Positions 46,922 through 55,978 of a stretch of 64,000 nucleotides of DNA are shown piece after piece. The stretch lies in NCBI GenBank assembly GCA_950295325.1, contig OX485804.1, positions 19,282,001-19,346,000 on the forward strand, given 5' to 3'. Made by a program: the position numbers and the translations under genes. Under the pieces are notes generated by a model. The model worked only from the letters and a program-made list of their open reading frames with translations. It was not told the origin of the DNA and searched no databases. The DNA comes from Polytrichum commune. Lineage: Eukaryota; Streptophyta; Polytrichopsida; Polytrichales; Polytrichaceae. Each line of letters starts with the position of its first letter. Position 1 is the first letter of the stretch.

Positions 46922-48135
46922 CGGCCGTATTGGAGGCTGGCCTCACGGTTAGACGGTATGTCTATGTGGACAACTCTCAAGTGTCCACCCGTGTGGCTCG
47001 TCACCATCTTCACCAATTGATGGTATTGTACCCCCAACAGTTACCTCCAACTGCCATTCGTGGGTGTTTTTCACGTCTCCCTCGTGATGTCACACTCATC
47101 AGTGAGGCCGATTTACGACATTTAGGTCCGGTGGATATGGTGATTGCGGGATGGCCATGCCAGGGCCATTCACGTGCTGGAGCCGGCCGAGGTCTAGAGG
47201 ATCCCAGGTCTAATTTGTTTTGGGACCTCATCCGCCTCATGCAGTGGTGGTTTTCCCACCAACATACTCCTCCAGGGTATATATTCGAGAATGTACCATT
47301 GTTGGGCGACTCCCGGGATAAGGTGTTGGAAGGTGATCATTATGTTCGTCAACACCTTGGAGATCCCATTTTTGTGGATGCCGCGAGCATTGGTTCTTAT
47401 GCCCACCAGCCTCGGTGGATTTGGACCAACCTCGCACCGTCATCTACTTTAGCTGCAGCATTTTCTGCAGTACCTCTACCTTTGGATCAGAAGGTGGATG
47501 ACATCTTGGATGCAAACCGGACCTCTTTGCCGGTTGTTCGAGATGATTTACCCCCGTTGGCATTGGTCAACAAAGTGGGGACACCACGGAAAGCATTTCC
47601 TACCTTTATGACGTTTCCACAGTCATTCGCCTTCCGCGATCGGGGGCCGGGTATGGTGTGGGATGTTCACACCAAAACCCACACCGAACCATTGGCTGAC
47701 GAACGGGAACGTGCCATGGGATTCCGCACTGGCACCACCGCAGCTCCCGGCCTTTCTGAGGGCCAGCGACGCTTCGTGTTGGGCCAAGCTATGGATCTTC
47801 ATACTATGGTGTGGACTGTTGCTTTATGCCTTTCATTGCAAAGGCATCGTGGTGACCAGTGCTTGTTTCTGGGGGCAGAGGACTCTGGTCAGGGGGCACA
47901 GCGGTCCACACCCATGGAGGAGGGAATTCACGCCATGGTTGGAGAAGCCGAACGAATTTTTCAATTCGAGCAGTATGTGATGGAGGAGCTTCGAGCTCAA
48001 CATTTTTACACTGCTTCGGTTTCTTCGCCTCCGGTGGTGGCTTCATCATCACATATTGGTGGTGATGAAGAAATGTCAGACTCTAGTACTAGCACCGAGA
48101 CTGGGGGCATGGTTAATGCCCCCTCCTCTCATTAG
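46504..48135 (+). CDS. C5 cytosine DNA methyltransferase domain in the retrotransposon
   Basis: Reads in the -1 frame relative to Gag-Pro. It opens at 46504; the first good ATG is at 46606 or 46696. Motifs in order: I, LVELFGGIGTGL (SAM binding, from 46885); IV, GWPCQGHSRAG with the catalytic Cys codon at 47158-47160; VI, FENVPLL (Glu at 47287); VIII-like QPRWIWTN (about 47407-47430); late ERERAMGF and GQRRFVLGQAMD (motif X). All residues needed for base flipping and methyl transfer that I can check are present. The late block reads like DNMT3/DRM-type enzymes, but I cannot assign the clade. About 70 acidic, Ser-rich residues close the frame before a TAG at 48133-48135, after which Pol continues in the same frame. 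Confidence 0.93.
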   Translation: MDPTRLVGWGWPQRTYSRGFCGGRDHSTIIYGFWMWCYGGHIALWFCIVGGVIGIHGSTNDKRDMAPKGALVRHPKDPLPPWRDSAELFRRCEDIVHSLTPRTPVIPGVLSALAHPILWQPPDTGITLVELFGGIGTGLAAVLEAGLTVRRYVYVDNSQVSTRVARHHLHQLMVLYPQQLPPTAIRGCFSRLPRDVTLISEADLRHLGPVDMVIAGWPCQGHSRAGAGRGLEDPRSNLFWDLIRLMQWWFSHQHTPPGYIFENVPLLGDSRDKVLEGDHYVRQHLGDPIFVDAASIGSYAHQPRWIWTNLAPSSTLAAAFSAVPLPLDQKVDDILDANRTSLPVVRDDLPPLALVNKVGTPRKAFPTFMTFPQSFAFRDRGPGMVWDVHTKTHTEPLADERERAMGFRTGTTAAPGLSEGQRRFVLGQAMDLHTMVWTVALCLSLQRHRGDQCLFLGAEDSGQGAQRSTPMEEGIHAMVGEAERIFQFEQYVMEELRAQHFYTASVSSPPVVASSSHIGGDEEMSDSSTSTETGGMVNAPSSH

Positions 48136-48144
48136 CAATTAGAG
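48130..48144 (+). promoter_or_regulatory. Leaky-stop context UAG-CAA-UUA between methyltransferase and Pol
   Basis: The stop (48133-48135) is followed by CAA TTA, which fits the UAG-CAR-YYA consensus shown for tobamovirus replicase readthrough. Pol has no start codon of its own nearby and stays in frame, so readthrough would yield a low amount of methyltransferase-Pol fusion. Confidence 0.8.
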
Positions 48145-51100
48145 TCTGTGCCAGCATCAGGTGGTTCTCCTTTGGTGGAGAGGGAGACTACAGAGTTTGA
48201 TGATTGGCCACTTGAATTAGGCCCTCGTCTCACTGGTGCTGAGGCACGGAAGGTACGAGCATTTATTCGCTCGTACCGTAGATGTTTTGCTTTTAGCCTT
48301 CAAGATCTTGAAGGTTATAAAGGAAAACCCATCCACATACAGTTGGAGGACGACCATCCCATTTTTCGGAGACCTTACATGCTCAGTGTTTCCGAGCGGA
48401 TTGGCGTTCAGGCTCGTTGCCGAGAGCTCTTGGCAGCAGGGCTAATCGAACTTTCCAACGGGGAGTATGCTTGTGCTACGGTTATGCCATCGAAGAAGGA
48501 TATCTTTGGCAATTGGACGGAGAAGCGGATGTGTGGGGATTACCGTCCAGTTAATCGGAAGACCAAGTCGGATCGGTATCCCATGCCGATCCCGGAGGAG
48601 TTGTTCGATGCCATCGGATTTTCTCGGGTCTTTAGCACCTTGGACTTGAGATCCGGATATCACCAACTTCCATTACTTACGGGAGATCGGGTGAAGACCG
48701 CATTTTGGGGAGTTGATCAAGATGGGAAAGATCAACTTTATCATTGGAAGTTTCTTCCATTTGGCCTGAAGAATGCACCCGCTGAGTTTCAACGGGTGAT
48801 GGATCAAGTTCTCTCTGGCTTGCCCTTTGCTCGGTGTTACATAGACGATGTGATCATCTTCAGCACAACACCACAGGAGCATGTGAGGCATCTGCAATCC
48901 GTTTTTGAATGGTTGCAGCGGTGGGGATTGCGCTTGCACCACGGAAAATGCAAGTTTTTCCATGACCGGTTGGCATATTTGGGGCATATGATTGTTCCAG
49001 GAGGTCTTGGGGTACAACAAGCTAAGGTGGACGCATTGCAGAAGATTCCGGCACCGGTAAATGTGCCGAGACTTCGTGCTTTCTTAGGCTTGGCGAATTA
49101 CTATCGGCGATTCGTCAAGAACTTTAGCTTGATTGCCAAGCCGCTCACCATTCTCACGAGCAAGGACCAACCTTGGACTTGGGGTCGTGAGCAACAACAG
49201 GCATTTGAGACATTGAAGCAGAAACTGGGTACGGCTCCAGTGCTTCGACGTCCAGATGTCTCCAAATCTTTCCAGTTGCATACAGACTGGAGCTCATTGG
49301 GTTTGGGAGCAGTTCTTACTCAGAAAGATGACGTTGGCCGGGAGTATGTTGTTGCTTACGCGTCGCGAAGCAACAACACGGCGGAGGCCAATTATTCGTC
49401 CTATGAGGGAGAAGCATTGGCGGCGGTATGGGCTATTGCCCATTTTCGGCCGTATCTTTATGGTCAGCACTTTACTTTGGTGACTGACCATCAGCCGTTA
49501 CGGTGGCTCATGAAGTCGGATAAGCTTACTGGCAAGCTTGCCAGGTGGGCTTTGTTGCTCCATGAGTATGATTTTGAGGTGGTACACCGTGCTGGGATTA
49601 CCAACATGGATGCAGATGGACTCTCACGCAATCCAAGTCCTTCGGATGAGGACTTGACCGGGGCCAGGTGGCATGGAGATTGTGATCGAGAGGCGGTTCC
49701 AGGTTGGCACGCGGCTGCCTACCTCACTTTATTTGCTGGTGCATCTGTTGAGATTCCGATACAGGGCTCGGATGATGAGACTGATCGGCCTCAAGCTATT
49801 GCGGATATATGGGAGGATCTTCCCGTATTGCATAAGCTTCAACAGGGTACCTTTCCTTTGTCTATTTCGGCAATGGAAAGGGATAGGATTGGACATCGAA
49901 TAACAAGGTTCCGTTGGGAAAACGGTTTGTTATTCCGATTGTGGCCGGATGGGACAAGGCGTATTGTTCCTAGGCCGGATCAGAGGGCCTCCTTGGTGCG
50001 ACAAGTGCACGAGGAACTTGGCCATTTTGGCATACGCAGGACACATTCGATGTTGCGTGGCCAATATTGGTGGACTGGCATGTATCAGCAGGTGGCTGCA
50101 TATGTCGGGAGGTGTGAAGTTTGTGACCGGGTCAGGTCTAGCTTTAACACCTTATCACCTCAGTTACAGCCCTTACCTATCATGGGATTAGGCTACCGTT
50201 GGTCGCTGGACTTTGCAGGGCCGTTGGTGGTTACACCACGTGGAGCAAAGTACGTTTTGGTGATGGTCGAGCATTTTAGCAAATGGATTGAGCTTGTTGT
50301 TCTACCCCAGAACTCTGCAGAGTTGGCCGCGGCCGCCTTTTTGGATCGTGTGTTAGCACGTTTTGGAGCACCAGCTGAGGTGTTGACGGACCAAGGGAGG
50401 GAGTTCCTTGGTGTTTTTGAGGAGTTGTGCACTAAGGCTCTCATAGATCACCGCACCACCTCTCGGGATCATCTGGAGGCAGATGGCTTGGCTGAACGGG
50501 TTGTTCAGACCACCAAGCGTGGCTTGAGGAAGTATGGATTACTTCGGGGAAGCCACCGAGATTGGGACCTTATGTTGCCATGGATTGCTATGGGCTATCG
50601 ATTTAGTAGGCAGGCCTCTTTGGCATCCTACAGCCCGTATCAATTATTGTATGGACGTGAGCCTATACTCCCGAGTTCTATTCGGGAAAAACTAGCTCCT
50701 GTTGTGAACTTGGATGACCCAGACCTTTGGGCAGAGTGTTTGCAAGAGCGGGCTCAATTCTTCCAGAGGGCCATGCCTATGGCCATGGAGAATTTGTCCA
50801 TTGCTCAGCACCGTGACACATTGCGTTATGCACGCATTCGTAGTGGTGCTTACCGGCCTCAGTTGCGGAGATTTCGGCAAGGGGATTATGTTTATCTTCA
50901 ACGTGAGGCGCCTACGACATTGGATGTCAGGGCGGGGCGCACTATCCTTCGGGTGAAGAAGGTGTTGCCAAGTGGTTTGTTGTTGTTGAAAGGCAAGGAT
51001 GGCAGGGAATGTCGCGAGCATTTCAAAAACGGTGCCCCATGTCATCTACCTATTGAGGGTACAGTTCATCCTGAACTGGCCGTCGTACCAGAGGGTCTTC

Positions 51101-51282
51101 CATGTTTTATGTGTGGAGACAAGAAGGGAGCGGCTACTATGCTCTTGTGTGATCAGTGTCAACGCGGTTGGCACATGGCATGCTTGCGGCCACCCTTGAC
51201 TTCTCTACCATCTGGACAGTGGAGTTGTCCTCGCTGTCGAGGATCTTCGGTACTTGGTGCTTCCACCAATCGTACTCAATGA
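48136..51282 (+). CDS. Pol: reverse transcriptase, RNase H, integrase and C-terminal PHD finger
   Basis: Continues in the methyltransferase frame right after TAG; there is no ATG near its beginning. Reverse transcriptase lies at about 48330-48960, with LDLRSGYHQ, LPFGLKNAP and catalytic YIDD (48838-48849). RNase H follows (about 49260-49640: HTDWSS, YEGEALAAVW, TDHQPLRWL), with TDWS in place of the usual TDAS. Integrase has the zinc-binding HHCC (His at 50008-50010; CEVC) and the catalytic triad Asp 50209, Asp 50389 and Glu 50494, 34 residues apart in the last pair. There is no chromodomain; instead a C4HC3 PHD finger (51103-51237) ends the protein. The frame is intact. It would act in particles and at nuclear integration. 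Confidence 0.95.
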   Translation, partial: QLESVPASGGSPLVERETTEFDDWPLELGPRLTGAEARKVRAFIRSYRRCFAFSLQDLEGYKGKPIHIQLEDDHPIFRRPYMLSVSERIGVQARCRELLAAGLIELSNGEYACATVMPSKKDIFGNWTEKRMCGDYRPVNRKTKSDRYPMPIPEELFDAIGFSRVFSTLDLRSGYHQLPLLTGDRVKTAFWGVDQDGKDQLYHWKFLPFGLKNAPAEFQRVMDQVLSGLPFARCYIDDVIIFSTTPQEHVRHLQSVFEWLQRWGLRLHHGKCKFFHDRLAYLGHMIVPGGLGVQQAKVDALQKIPAPVNVPRLRAFLGLANYYRRFVKNFSLIAKPLTILTSKDQPWTWGREQQQAFETLKQKLGTAPVLRRPDVSKSFQLHTDWSSLGLGAVLTQKDDVGREYVVAYASRSNNTAEANYSSYEGEALAAVWAIAHFRPYLYGQHFTLVTDHQPLRWLMKSDKLTGKLARWALLLHEYDFEVVHRAGITNMDADGLSRNPSPSDEDLTGARWHGDCDREAVPGWHAAAYLTLFAGASVEIPIQGSDDETDRPQAIADIWEDLPVLHKLQQGTFPLSISAMERDRIGHRITRFRWENGLLFRLWPDGTRRIVPRPDQRASLVRQVHEELGHFGIRRTHSMLRGQYWWTGMYQQVAAYVGRCEVCDRVRSSFNTLSPQLQPLPIMGLGYRWSLDFAGPLVVTPRGAKYVLVMVEHFSKWIELVVLPQNSAELAAAAFLDRVLARFGAPAEVLTDQGREFLGVFEELCTKALIDHRTTSRDHLEADGLAERVVQTTKRGLRKYGLLRGSHRDWDLMLPWIAMGYRFSRQASLASYSPYQLLYGREPILPSSIREKLAPVVNLDDPDLWAECLQERAQFFQRAMPMAMENLSIAQHRDTLRYARIRSGAYRPQLRRFRQGDYVYLQREAPTTLDVRAGRTILRVKKVLPSGLLLLKGKDGRECREHFKNGAPCHLPIEGTVHPELAVVPEGLPCFMCGDKKGAATMLLCDQCQRGWHMACLRPPLTSLPSGQWSCPRCRGSSVLGASTNRTQ
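51103..51237 (+). other. PHD finger domain at the integrase C-terminus
   Basis: Spacing C-x2-C-x11-C-x2-C-x4-H-x2-C-x14-C-x2-C, with the conserved Trp two residues before the penultimate Cys. This is the canonical Cys4-His-Cys3 zinc-binding pattern. PHD fingers in other proteins read the histone H3 tail, often by lysine-4 state. Here it takes the place of the chromodomain that guides many Ty3 integrases, so a targeting role is a reasonable inference. Ligand specificity cannot be read from the sequence with confidence. Confidence 0.88.
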
Positions 51283-51566
51283 TCCTGTGTGGTTTTCATC
51301 ATCTTGTGCTTGTCCAAATGGAAAATGAAAAGTTATGGCTTAGAGACGCAACCAACATGAGGCGGTGGATTTAATTCTTTGGGATCTGATGGCCAAACAT
51401 CAGAGGCGATTAAGGATGGGGCTCACCTTGCACCCAGCCTACAGTTCCTTGGAATAACGTTTACCACACTAGTTAGTTGCGGAGCAATCTTTCATGATCC
51501 ATGCCCTTTAGATTGGCATTGGTCCTAGCTGCTTGGCGGGACTCCATAGTCAGCTGAGGGGGGGCA
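51283..51566 (+). other. Pol 3' untranslated region with polypurine tract
   Basis: A GAGGGGGGG tract at 51556-51564 followed by CA and then TGTCGAGG looks like the polypurine primer for plus-strand synthesis placed directly before U3. No other feature is seen. Confidence 0.8.
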
Positions 51567-52007
51567 TGTCGAGGTGTGTTGTTTATGTGTGACTTTGCTA
51601 TGTTTTAGTTTTGTTTGTTAGTGGTGGTTGGTACTCGAGCTGCAGTGACACACGATCGTTATTTACATGACAGCTGTCACGGTATGCGGCATCGAAGGCC
51701 GCACCGTATCCGTTGGGTTTCATCCATCTAGATTTGGATGGATGAATCTAGATGTGGAGAGGAAGGCTCCTAAGTGAGGAGCCTCCTCCTTGGCTTGGCA
51801 TTCTTGCCAAGTCAAGTCTTGTGAGTTAGTGTGTGGAGAGAGCTTGTGTGAGGTGTAGATTGCATGATTTTGCAATAAATCTTGAGTTCTTCTTTCCCTA
51901 CTTACACTCTTGGATTCTCCCTTGGTGGAGTGAGAGATAGCTTGACTAATTGGTGTGCATTTGAAGAGATTTAGAGCTATTGTGAGTGTTCTACTCTCTT
52001 CCTTCTC
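51567..52007 (+). repeat. 3' LTR (441 bp)
   Basis: Starts TGTCGAGGTG straight after the polypurine tract and ends CTTCCTTCTC, the same point where the 5' LTR part ends. It contains the internal near-palindrome ATGACAGCTGTCAC (51668-51680), and AATAAA at 51874-51879. From 51675 onward it matches the 5' LTR part. Confidence 0.8.
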
Positions 52008-52113
52008 TGTCGAGGTGTGTTGTTTATGTGTGACTTTGCTATGTTTTAGTTTTGTTTGTTAGTGGTGGTTGGTACTCGAGCTGCAGTGACACACGATCGT
52101 TATTTACACGACA
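52008..52113 (+). repeat. Extra copy of the first 106 bp of the LTR, at the element's right edge
   Basis: Identical to 51567-51672 except for one T-to-C change near the end. It begins TGTCGAGG directly after the LTR end and stops at GACA, followed by the flanking ATAA. Together with the missing first 106 bp of the 5' LTR it gives the element permuted ends. Confidence 0.9.
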
Positions 52114-52117
52114 ATAA

Positions 52118-52200
52118 ATATTTATATGCTATTCCATATTATCACAAGTTTAACAAACATTTAAGGGATATTACAAGTCCATCAATTGACTATTATATAC
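52118..52200. other. Host intron remainder flanking the retrotransposon
   Basis: Short AT-rich piece between the retrotransposon edge and the proposed TnpA-like exon ending about 52201. Joined to the piece at 41838-41901 it makes a native intron of about 150 bp. Confidence 0.5.
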
Positions 52201-55129
52201 CATTAACTTCAAGATCCACAACAAACTTTTGTTTTCCCTCCCTTACTCTCTTTTCAAATTGCTCCCGACATGCTTTGTTGGCAACCCTCATCTTAGCCTT
52301 CATTTGCGAGTTATGTGTTGATTTCCTTCGTATTGCAATCATATTTTTGCCAAGCCTGTTTTCTTCTTTATTACTATTATGTGACCTCACCGAGTGAAAA
52401 CGTGATGTCAATGTCAACTCATTTTTCACGATTTCCAACTCTTTCTTTTCAAATTTTGAGGCCAGCTTGGCTGCAACAACATCATCTCTTTGTAGTTGCT
52501 TCCTCCGCACTCGTACATAATTTTTCTCCTCTTCTATATGGATTGGCTTACTCCAATCAAAATTTTCACCTTCCTCTTCACCATCTTCTTCATTGTCACC
52601 ATCTTTCTCCCAATCCTCGAGATCGTCAACGGGTAGGTTGCTCTTGTCCCTAGGGGCTGAAGCCATCATTTTTTTCCCTTCTGAGTAGATTCTTGGATTT
52701 TTGGGTGGCTGCAAAAAAAATGTTAAAATAATTTAAGTCATGTAAATTCATAACTTACTTTCTATATAGAGAGTGATGTTCAACTTTACATAGTAATGTT
52801 GAATTGTACATAGTAGTGTTCAACTGTACATAGTAACATTCAACTGTACATAATAATATTCAATTGTATATGACTTGAATTATAGTCCTACCAGATTGGA
52901 TGTATTTATAATGAAAAATTATGATTGACTATTAGGATTATATATAGTACATACAAAGACAGTTACAATACTTATTCCTTTGTGTTTGAGTTCAATGCAT
53001 GAAAATGAATAGCTTAAAGAATGCAAAGCCTGAAATGACATATGTAGCCAAAGATTCGTTTAACTTACCAGTTTCTTCTGAATTGTGAGGGGTATTCTGG
53101 GCTCCTCTTCTTCCTCTTTTGTTTGTGATTCTAAGGCATAGTCTACATTATTATCTTTTTTTCTATTCGTTCAATGGACATACCATCTTCCTTGCTACTC
53201 TCTTCTGCCTTTATTGGCGTTGATATTGATGGTAAGGTTGACAACCTTGAACTCCTCCTAGGTGGCTTGAGGGAATCGGAGATTGTCTTGGAATCCTCAA
53301 ATGTGTTAGCCAGTAACTCTTGCATTTTTCCTAGCTTACAAGCATTGATGCAGGGAATTGGGAAACCTCTACAAACAATGTCTTTACGTCTTCTTTGCAC
53401 AATGTAGCTATTACACTAAGTAAGGTGGGTAGTTTATACTCCATAATAATTTGATGTGAGTTGGGGGCTCTAGACAGAAGGATAGAATTTCAATAAATTG
53501 TTGTTCTAAAAGGAGGAGAACTCAATCAGGTTCCAGGGTTTAGGTCACAACAGGGGTTTGGATCATTAGTTTCCTTCAAACTCACATTATTTGTTTAGGG
53601 TTTAGGAGTCCAAATCAAATTTCTGTGTGGGCTGAATTAACATAGCATGTTTGACATAGGGTGAGCTAAGTTGACATAAGCTTTGATTATATGATGGTTT
53701 AAGGATTTCAAACTGACATTCGTTGTTTAAGTTTTGGGAGTCGAGATCAACTTTCAAAGTGAGATACACTAACATTAGTTGTGTGACATAGGGTAAGCTA
53801 AGTTGACAAAAGCTAACCTCATATAAGTTTAGGGTACTCAAACAGACATTAGTTTGTTGATGTCTGAATAGTTCATATCTAAATAAATACAATGACACAA
53901 TGAGAGACAATGGAGAAACTAACAAGGCTAAATGTATGCATAATATGGAGCTCATATGAGGCGGCCAAGACCAAACCCTAAGAGATCAAGATCCACAATC
54001 ATGAGGGGGAAGGATGTGCTTGTGTAGTTGCAAGCAAAGTCATATTCGGGCACTTGGGTAGCTTCAACAAAGGAACTGTGGTAAGGGAGACAAATTGCGG
54101 TGATAAGTTTCAAGCCACAACAATCCCTGATGTAGACTAAAACCACAAAGACACCATCAACTTTGATTAGGGATGCATGTTTACCTCTTCAAGTTAGTTG
54201 CCGGTAGGACCGCTACCGCTAATGCTGGAAGCCCCAAGGATTCCAATTTTTTGGTGTTGGCTTCAATTTTTTGCCGCCTAAGTTGCTCGTATTTGAGCAC
54301 CTCTTCAATCACACGTTTGACCTTGCAAGTCATTGTGAACACCATAAGATCTCCATTGTGTGTAGAGAGTTGCAAATATTGAAGAGTTTGAGGTGTGCAA
54401 GTAGGGTTTCTAAGTTGTGAAGTGAACCAATTAGGGCTTGAGAAACTATGTATAAATAGGGTTTCCTAAAGTGAAGCCTGCAAAAGTAGGCTTTCTAGAA
54501 AGTGGGATGTGCAAAGTAGGGTTTGAGAAGTTGTGAAGCTTGCAAGTAGAAAACGGGTCAGAGCCCCCACTGGTAGATTGCCTCACTTTCGGTATTTTGC
54601 CCTTCAAGTGATTCTAAGTTGGAATCATAACAATTTCATTTTGTGTGTAGAAAGTTGAACAAATTGAAGGGTTTGAAGTGTAAACTAGGGTTTCAGAAGT
54701 TGTGAAGTGTGGAACTATGGTTTCTAAGTTGTGAAGCGTGCAAGTAAGGTTTGAAGAGGTTGAAGTGTGCAAAGTAAGGTTTCTAAGGTGTGAAGTATGC
54801 ATGAAGAGAAATCGCCAAGGCCCCCGACTTGTAGCTCTTATACCTTTCAGTAATTGAATAATCATTTTGTTGGCGTCATGGGTATTTAGGTGGGAAAAAT
54901 AGTTCACTGCCTTCAGTTGTTCACTATGTCAAGTAATGTCATTCACTACATTAAGTAAAGATGTGAACTTTAAGTTAAAGCAACCCACATTTTAAGTTCT
55001 CTAGGCTAATTACAACATATGTGGGGCAAATGATGTTGGGATTTTATTTTGCAATTGTGCCCACATTTTTTATCAAATAATTTAAGTTAACATTTGGAGT
55101 AACCAAATTTCATTGTTGGACTTGGAGCT

Positions 55130-55347
55130 ATGGACTCGGAGGAAAAAAAACAGACAAAAGAGGATTGGTAAAGTATCGATACCCTTGCAATATGTGTGTA
55201 GGGGGAAAGGTTTTGTCAAGAGCAACCATACAAAAATATTTCTGTCGATATAAACGAGATTCAGTGTTTACAAAATTCATATTAAAATGTGATATATTTG
55301 CGTTCATCATATTATATTATTTTGTAAATGAGTCGATTGAATTTTGA
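55130..55347 (+). pseudogene. TNP2 (TnpD) transposase N-terminal fragment
   Basis: An ATG at 55130 opens MDSEEKK, then, in another frame, YPCNMCVGGKVLSRATIQKY and a following basic, aromatic stretch. The paired cysteines and following basic helix resemble the N-terminal zinc region of plant CACTA TNP2 transposases. The two frames are separated by an 8-base A tract (55143-55150); one extra A would join them. The transposase would cut and join the CACTA ends. Only a fragment is left here. Confidence 0.5.
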
Positions 55348-55372
55348 TGTAATATTTATTGCATTTGTTTAG

Positions 55373-55978
55373 GCACAAAGATGGCATTTTGTTGAGGAAG
55401 CAGCTAAGGTGGCCATACAATTGTTTTTTAAAGAGATGAGAATCCCAACACTTGTCCCCAAAAAGAGAAACTACACTAATGAGGAGCTAACATTAATAAA
55501 TTGGAGGTTTATTAAAGCCTTTGATGGGCAGTGGTGCGATGGTCCCATACCAAAGTTCACCACTTTCAACTTTCTCCAAAGAAATTGGGAAGTGAAAATT
55601 TGAAAATTTTCATTCGTGGGATGGGGTTTATTTGCTATGGATTCCGCAAAATCAAGTGATATTCTTTTACCATTTGTGGGTCCCCAATACACCAAGTTAG
55701 ATAAATGATACCGAAAAATGATAAATCTTATACCCCGCTTCAAAAGTTACGTCCTTAAAGCTGAGGATGATATTTACATAGACGGGAGTGTGGAGAGGGG
55801 CAATGTTGCAGGTTTTATTAATAGCTCCATAGGACGAGAAGAAATTGCCAATGTAGTGTGGGAGTATAGCATGCTTTCAAAACCTTGGAAGATGACTAAA
55901 TGGGATTTTGTTATGACAATTGCATCAAGAGATGTAGAAGTAGGAGAAGAGTTGTATTCGCATTACTCCGTGAATTGA
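55373..55978 (+). pseudogene. SET-domain (histone lysine methyltransferase-like) fragment with two in-frame stops
   Basis: One frame runs from a TTTAG acceptor-like site to TGA at 55976-55978, with internal stops at 55601-55603 and 55706-55708. Segments fit SET-domain order: GWGLFA, then DILLPFVG, later GNVAGFINSS and IANVVWE (equivalent of the RFxNH.xxPN region), and finally IASRDVEVGEELYSHYSVN (equivalent of the GEEL.xxY motif). The catalytic histidine position is not conserved in the form I would expect (INSS instead of xNHS), so even a repaired copy may be inactive. It lies between two pieces of the TNP2 transposase on the same strand, so it looks captured by the CACTA element. Confidence 0.6.

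Larger units (their letters stand above)
41906..52113 (+). mobile_element. Ty3/gypsy LTR retrotransposon carrying a DNA methyltransferase and a PHD finger, 10.2 kb
   Basis: Order on the plus strand: 5' LTR part, long leader, Gag, protease, C5 DNA methyltransferase, reverse transcriptase, RNase H, integrase, PHD finger, polypurine tract, 3' LTR and an extra LTR fragment. RT-RNaseH-integrase order makes it Ty3-like. The outer ends are TGTC and GACA, and ATAA is present on both sides (41902-41905 and 52114-52117). The paired LTR parts differ at about 2 of 256 aligned bases, and the pol-side catalytic motifs are intact, so insertion was recent. It lies antisense in an intron of the TnpA-like gene. 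The coding blocks are joined by unusual stops and a frame change, described under each part. Confidence 0.92.
38691..54345 (-). pseudogene. TnpA-like (Ptta/En/Spm) gene of the CACTA element, multi-exon, interrupted
   Basis: Proposed exons run 54345-54185 (YEQLRRQKIEANTKKLESLG), 53407-53069 (PRRSSRLS basic motif; ends at GTAAGT), 52708-about 52201 (acidic run, then a charged coiled-coil-like part), then, beyond an intron holding the retrotransposon, 41837-about 41631, further open pieces at about 41525-41626, 40980-41200, 40584-40680 and 40145-40240, and a last exon 40038-39863 continued at 38793-38691. The last exon has the layout I know from Ptta/En/Spm proteins: a conserved GGMLHSR region and a terminal FIVWP block. 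Damage seen: a 1-base shift in a 7-base A tract (53156-53162), stops between the middle pieces, and the CACTA MITE inside the last exon. Exon 1-2 motifs also recall some B3-domain proteins, an alternative I cannot exclude. Confidence 0.55.

Noticed and set aside
41906-52113. Integrated plant pararetrovirus rather than a retrotransposon
   Set aside because: LTRs, a target duplication and an integrase with DDE residues mark an LTR retrotransposon; no movement or coat protein of the pararetrovirus kind is present.
52315-52653. Plus-strand frames over 52.2-52.7 kb
   Set aside because: Antisense shadows of the better supported minus-strand TnpA-like exon with matching splice sites.
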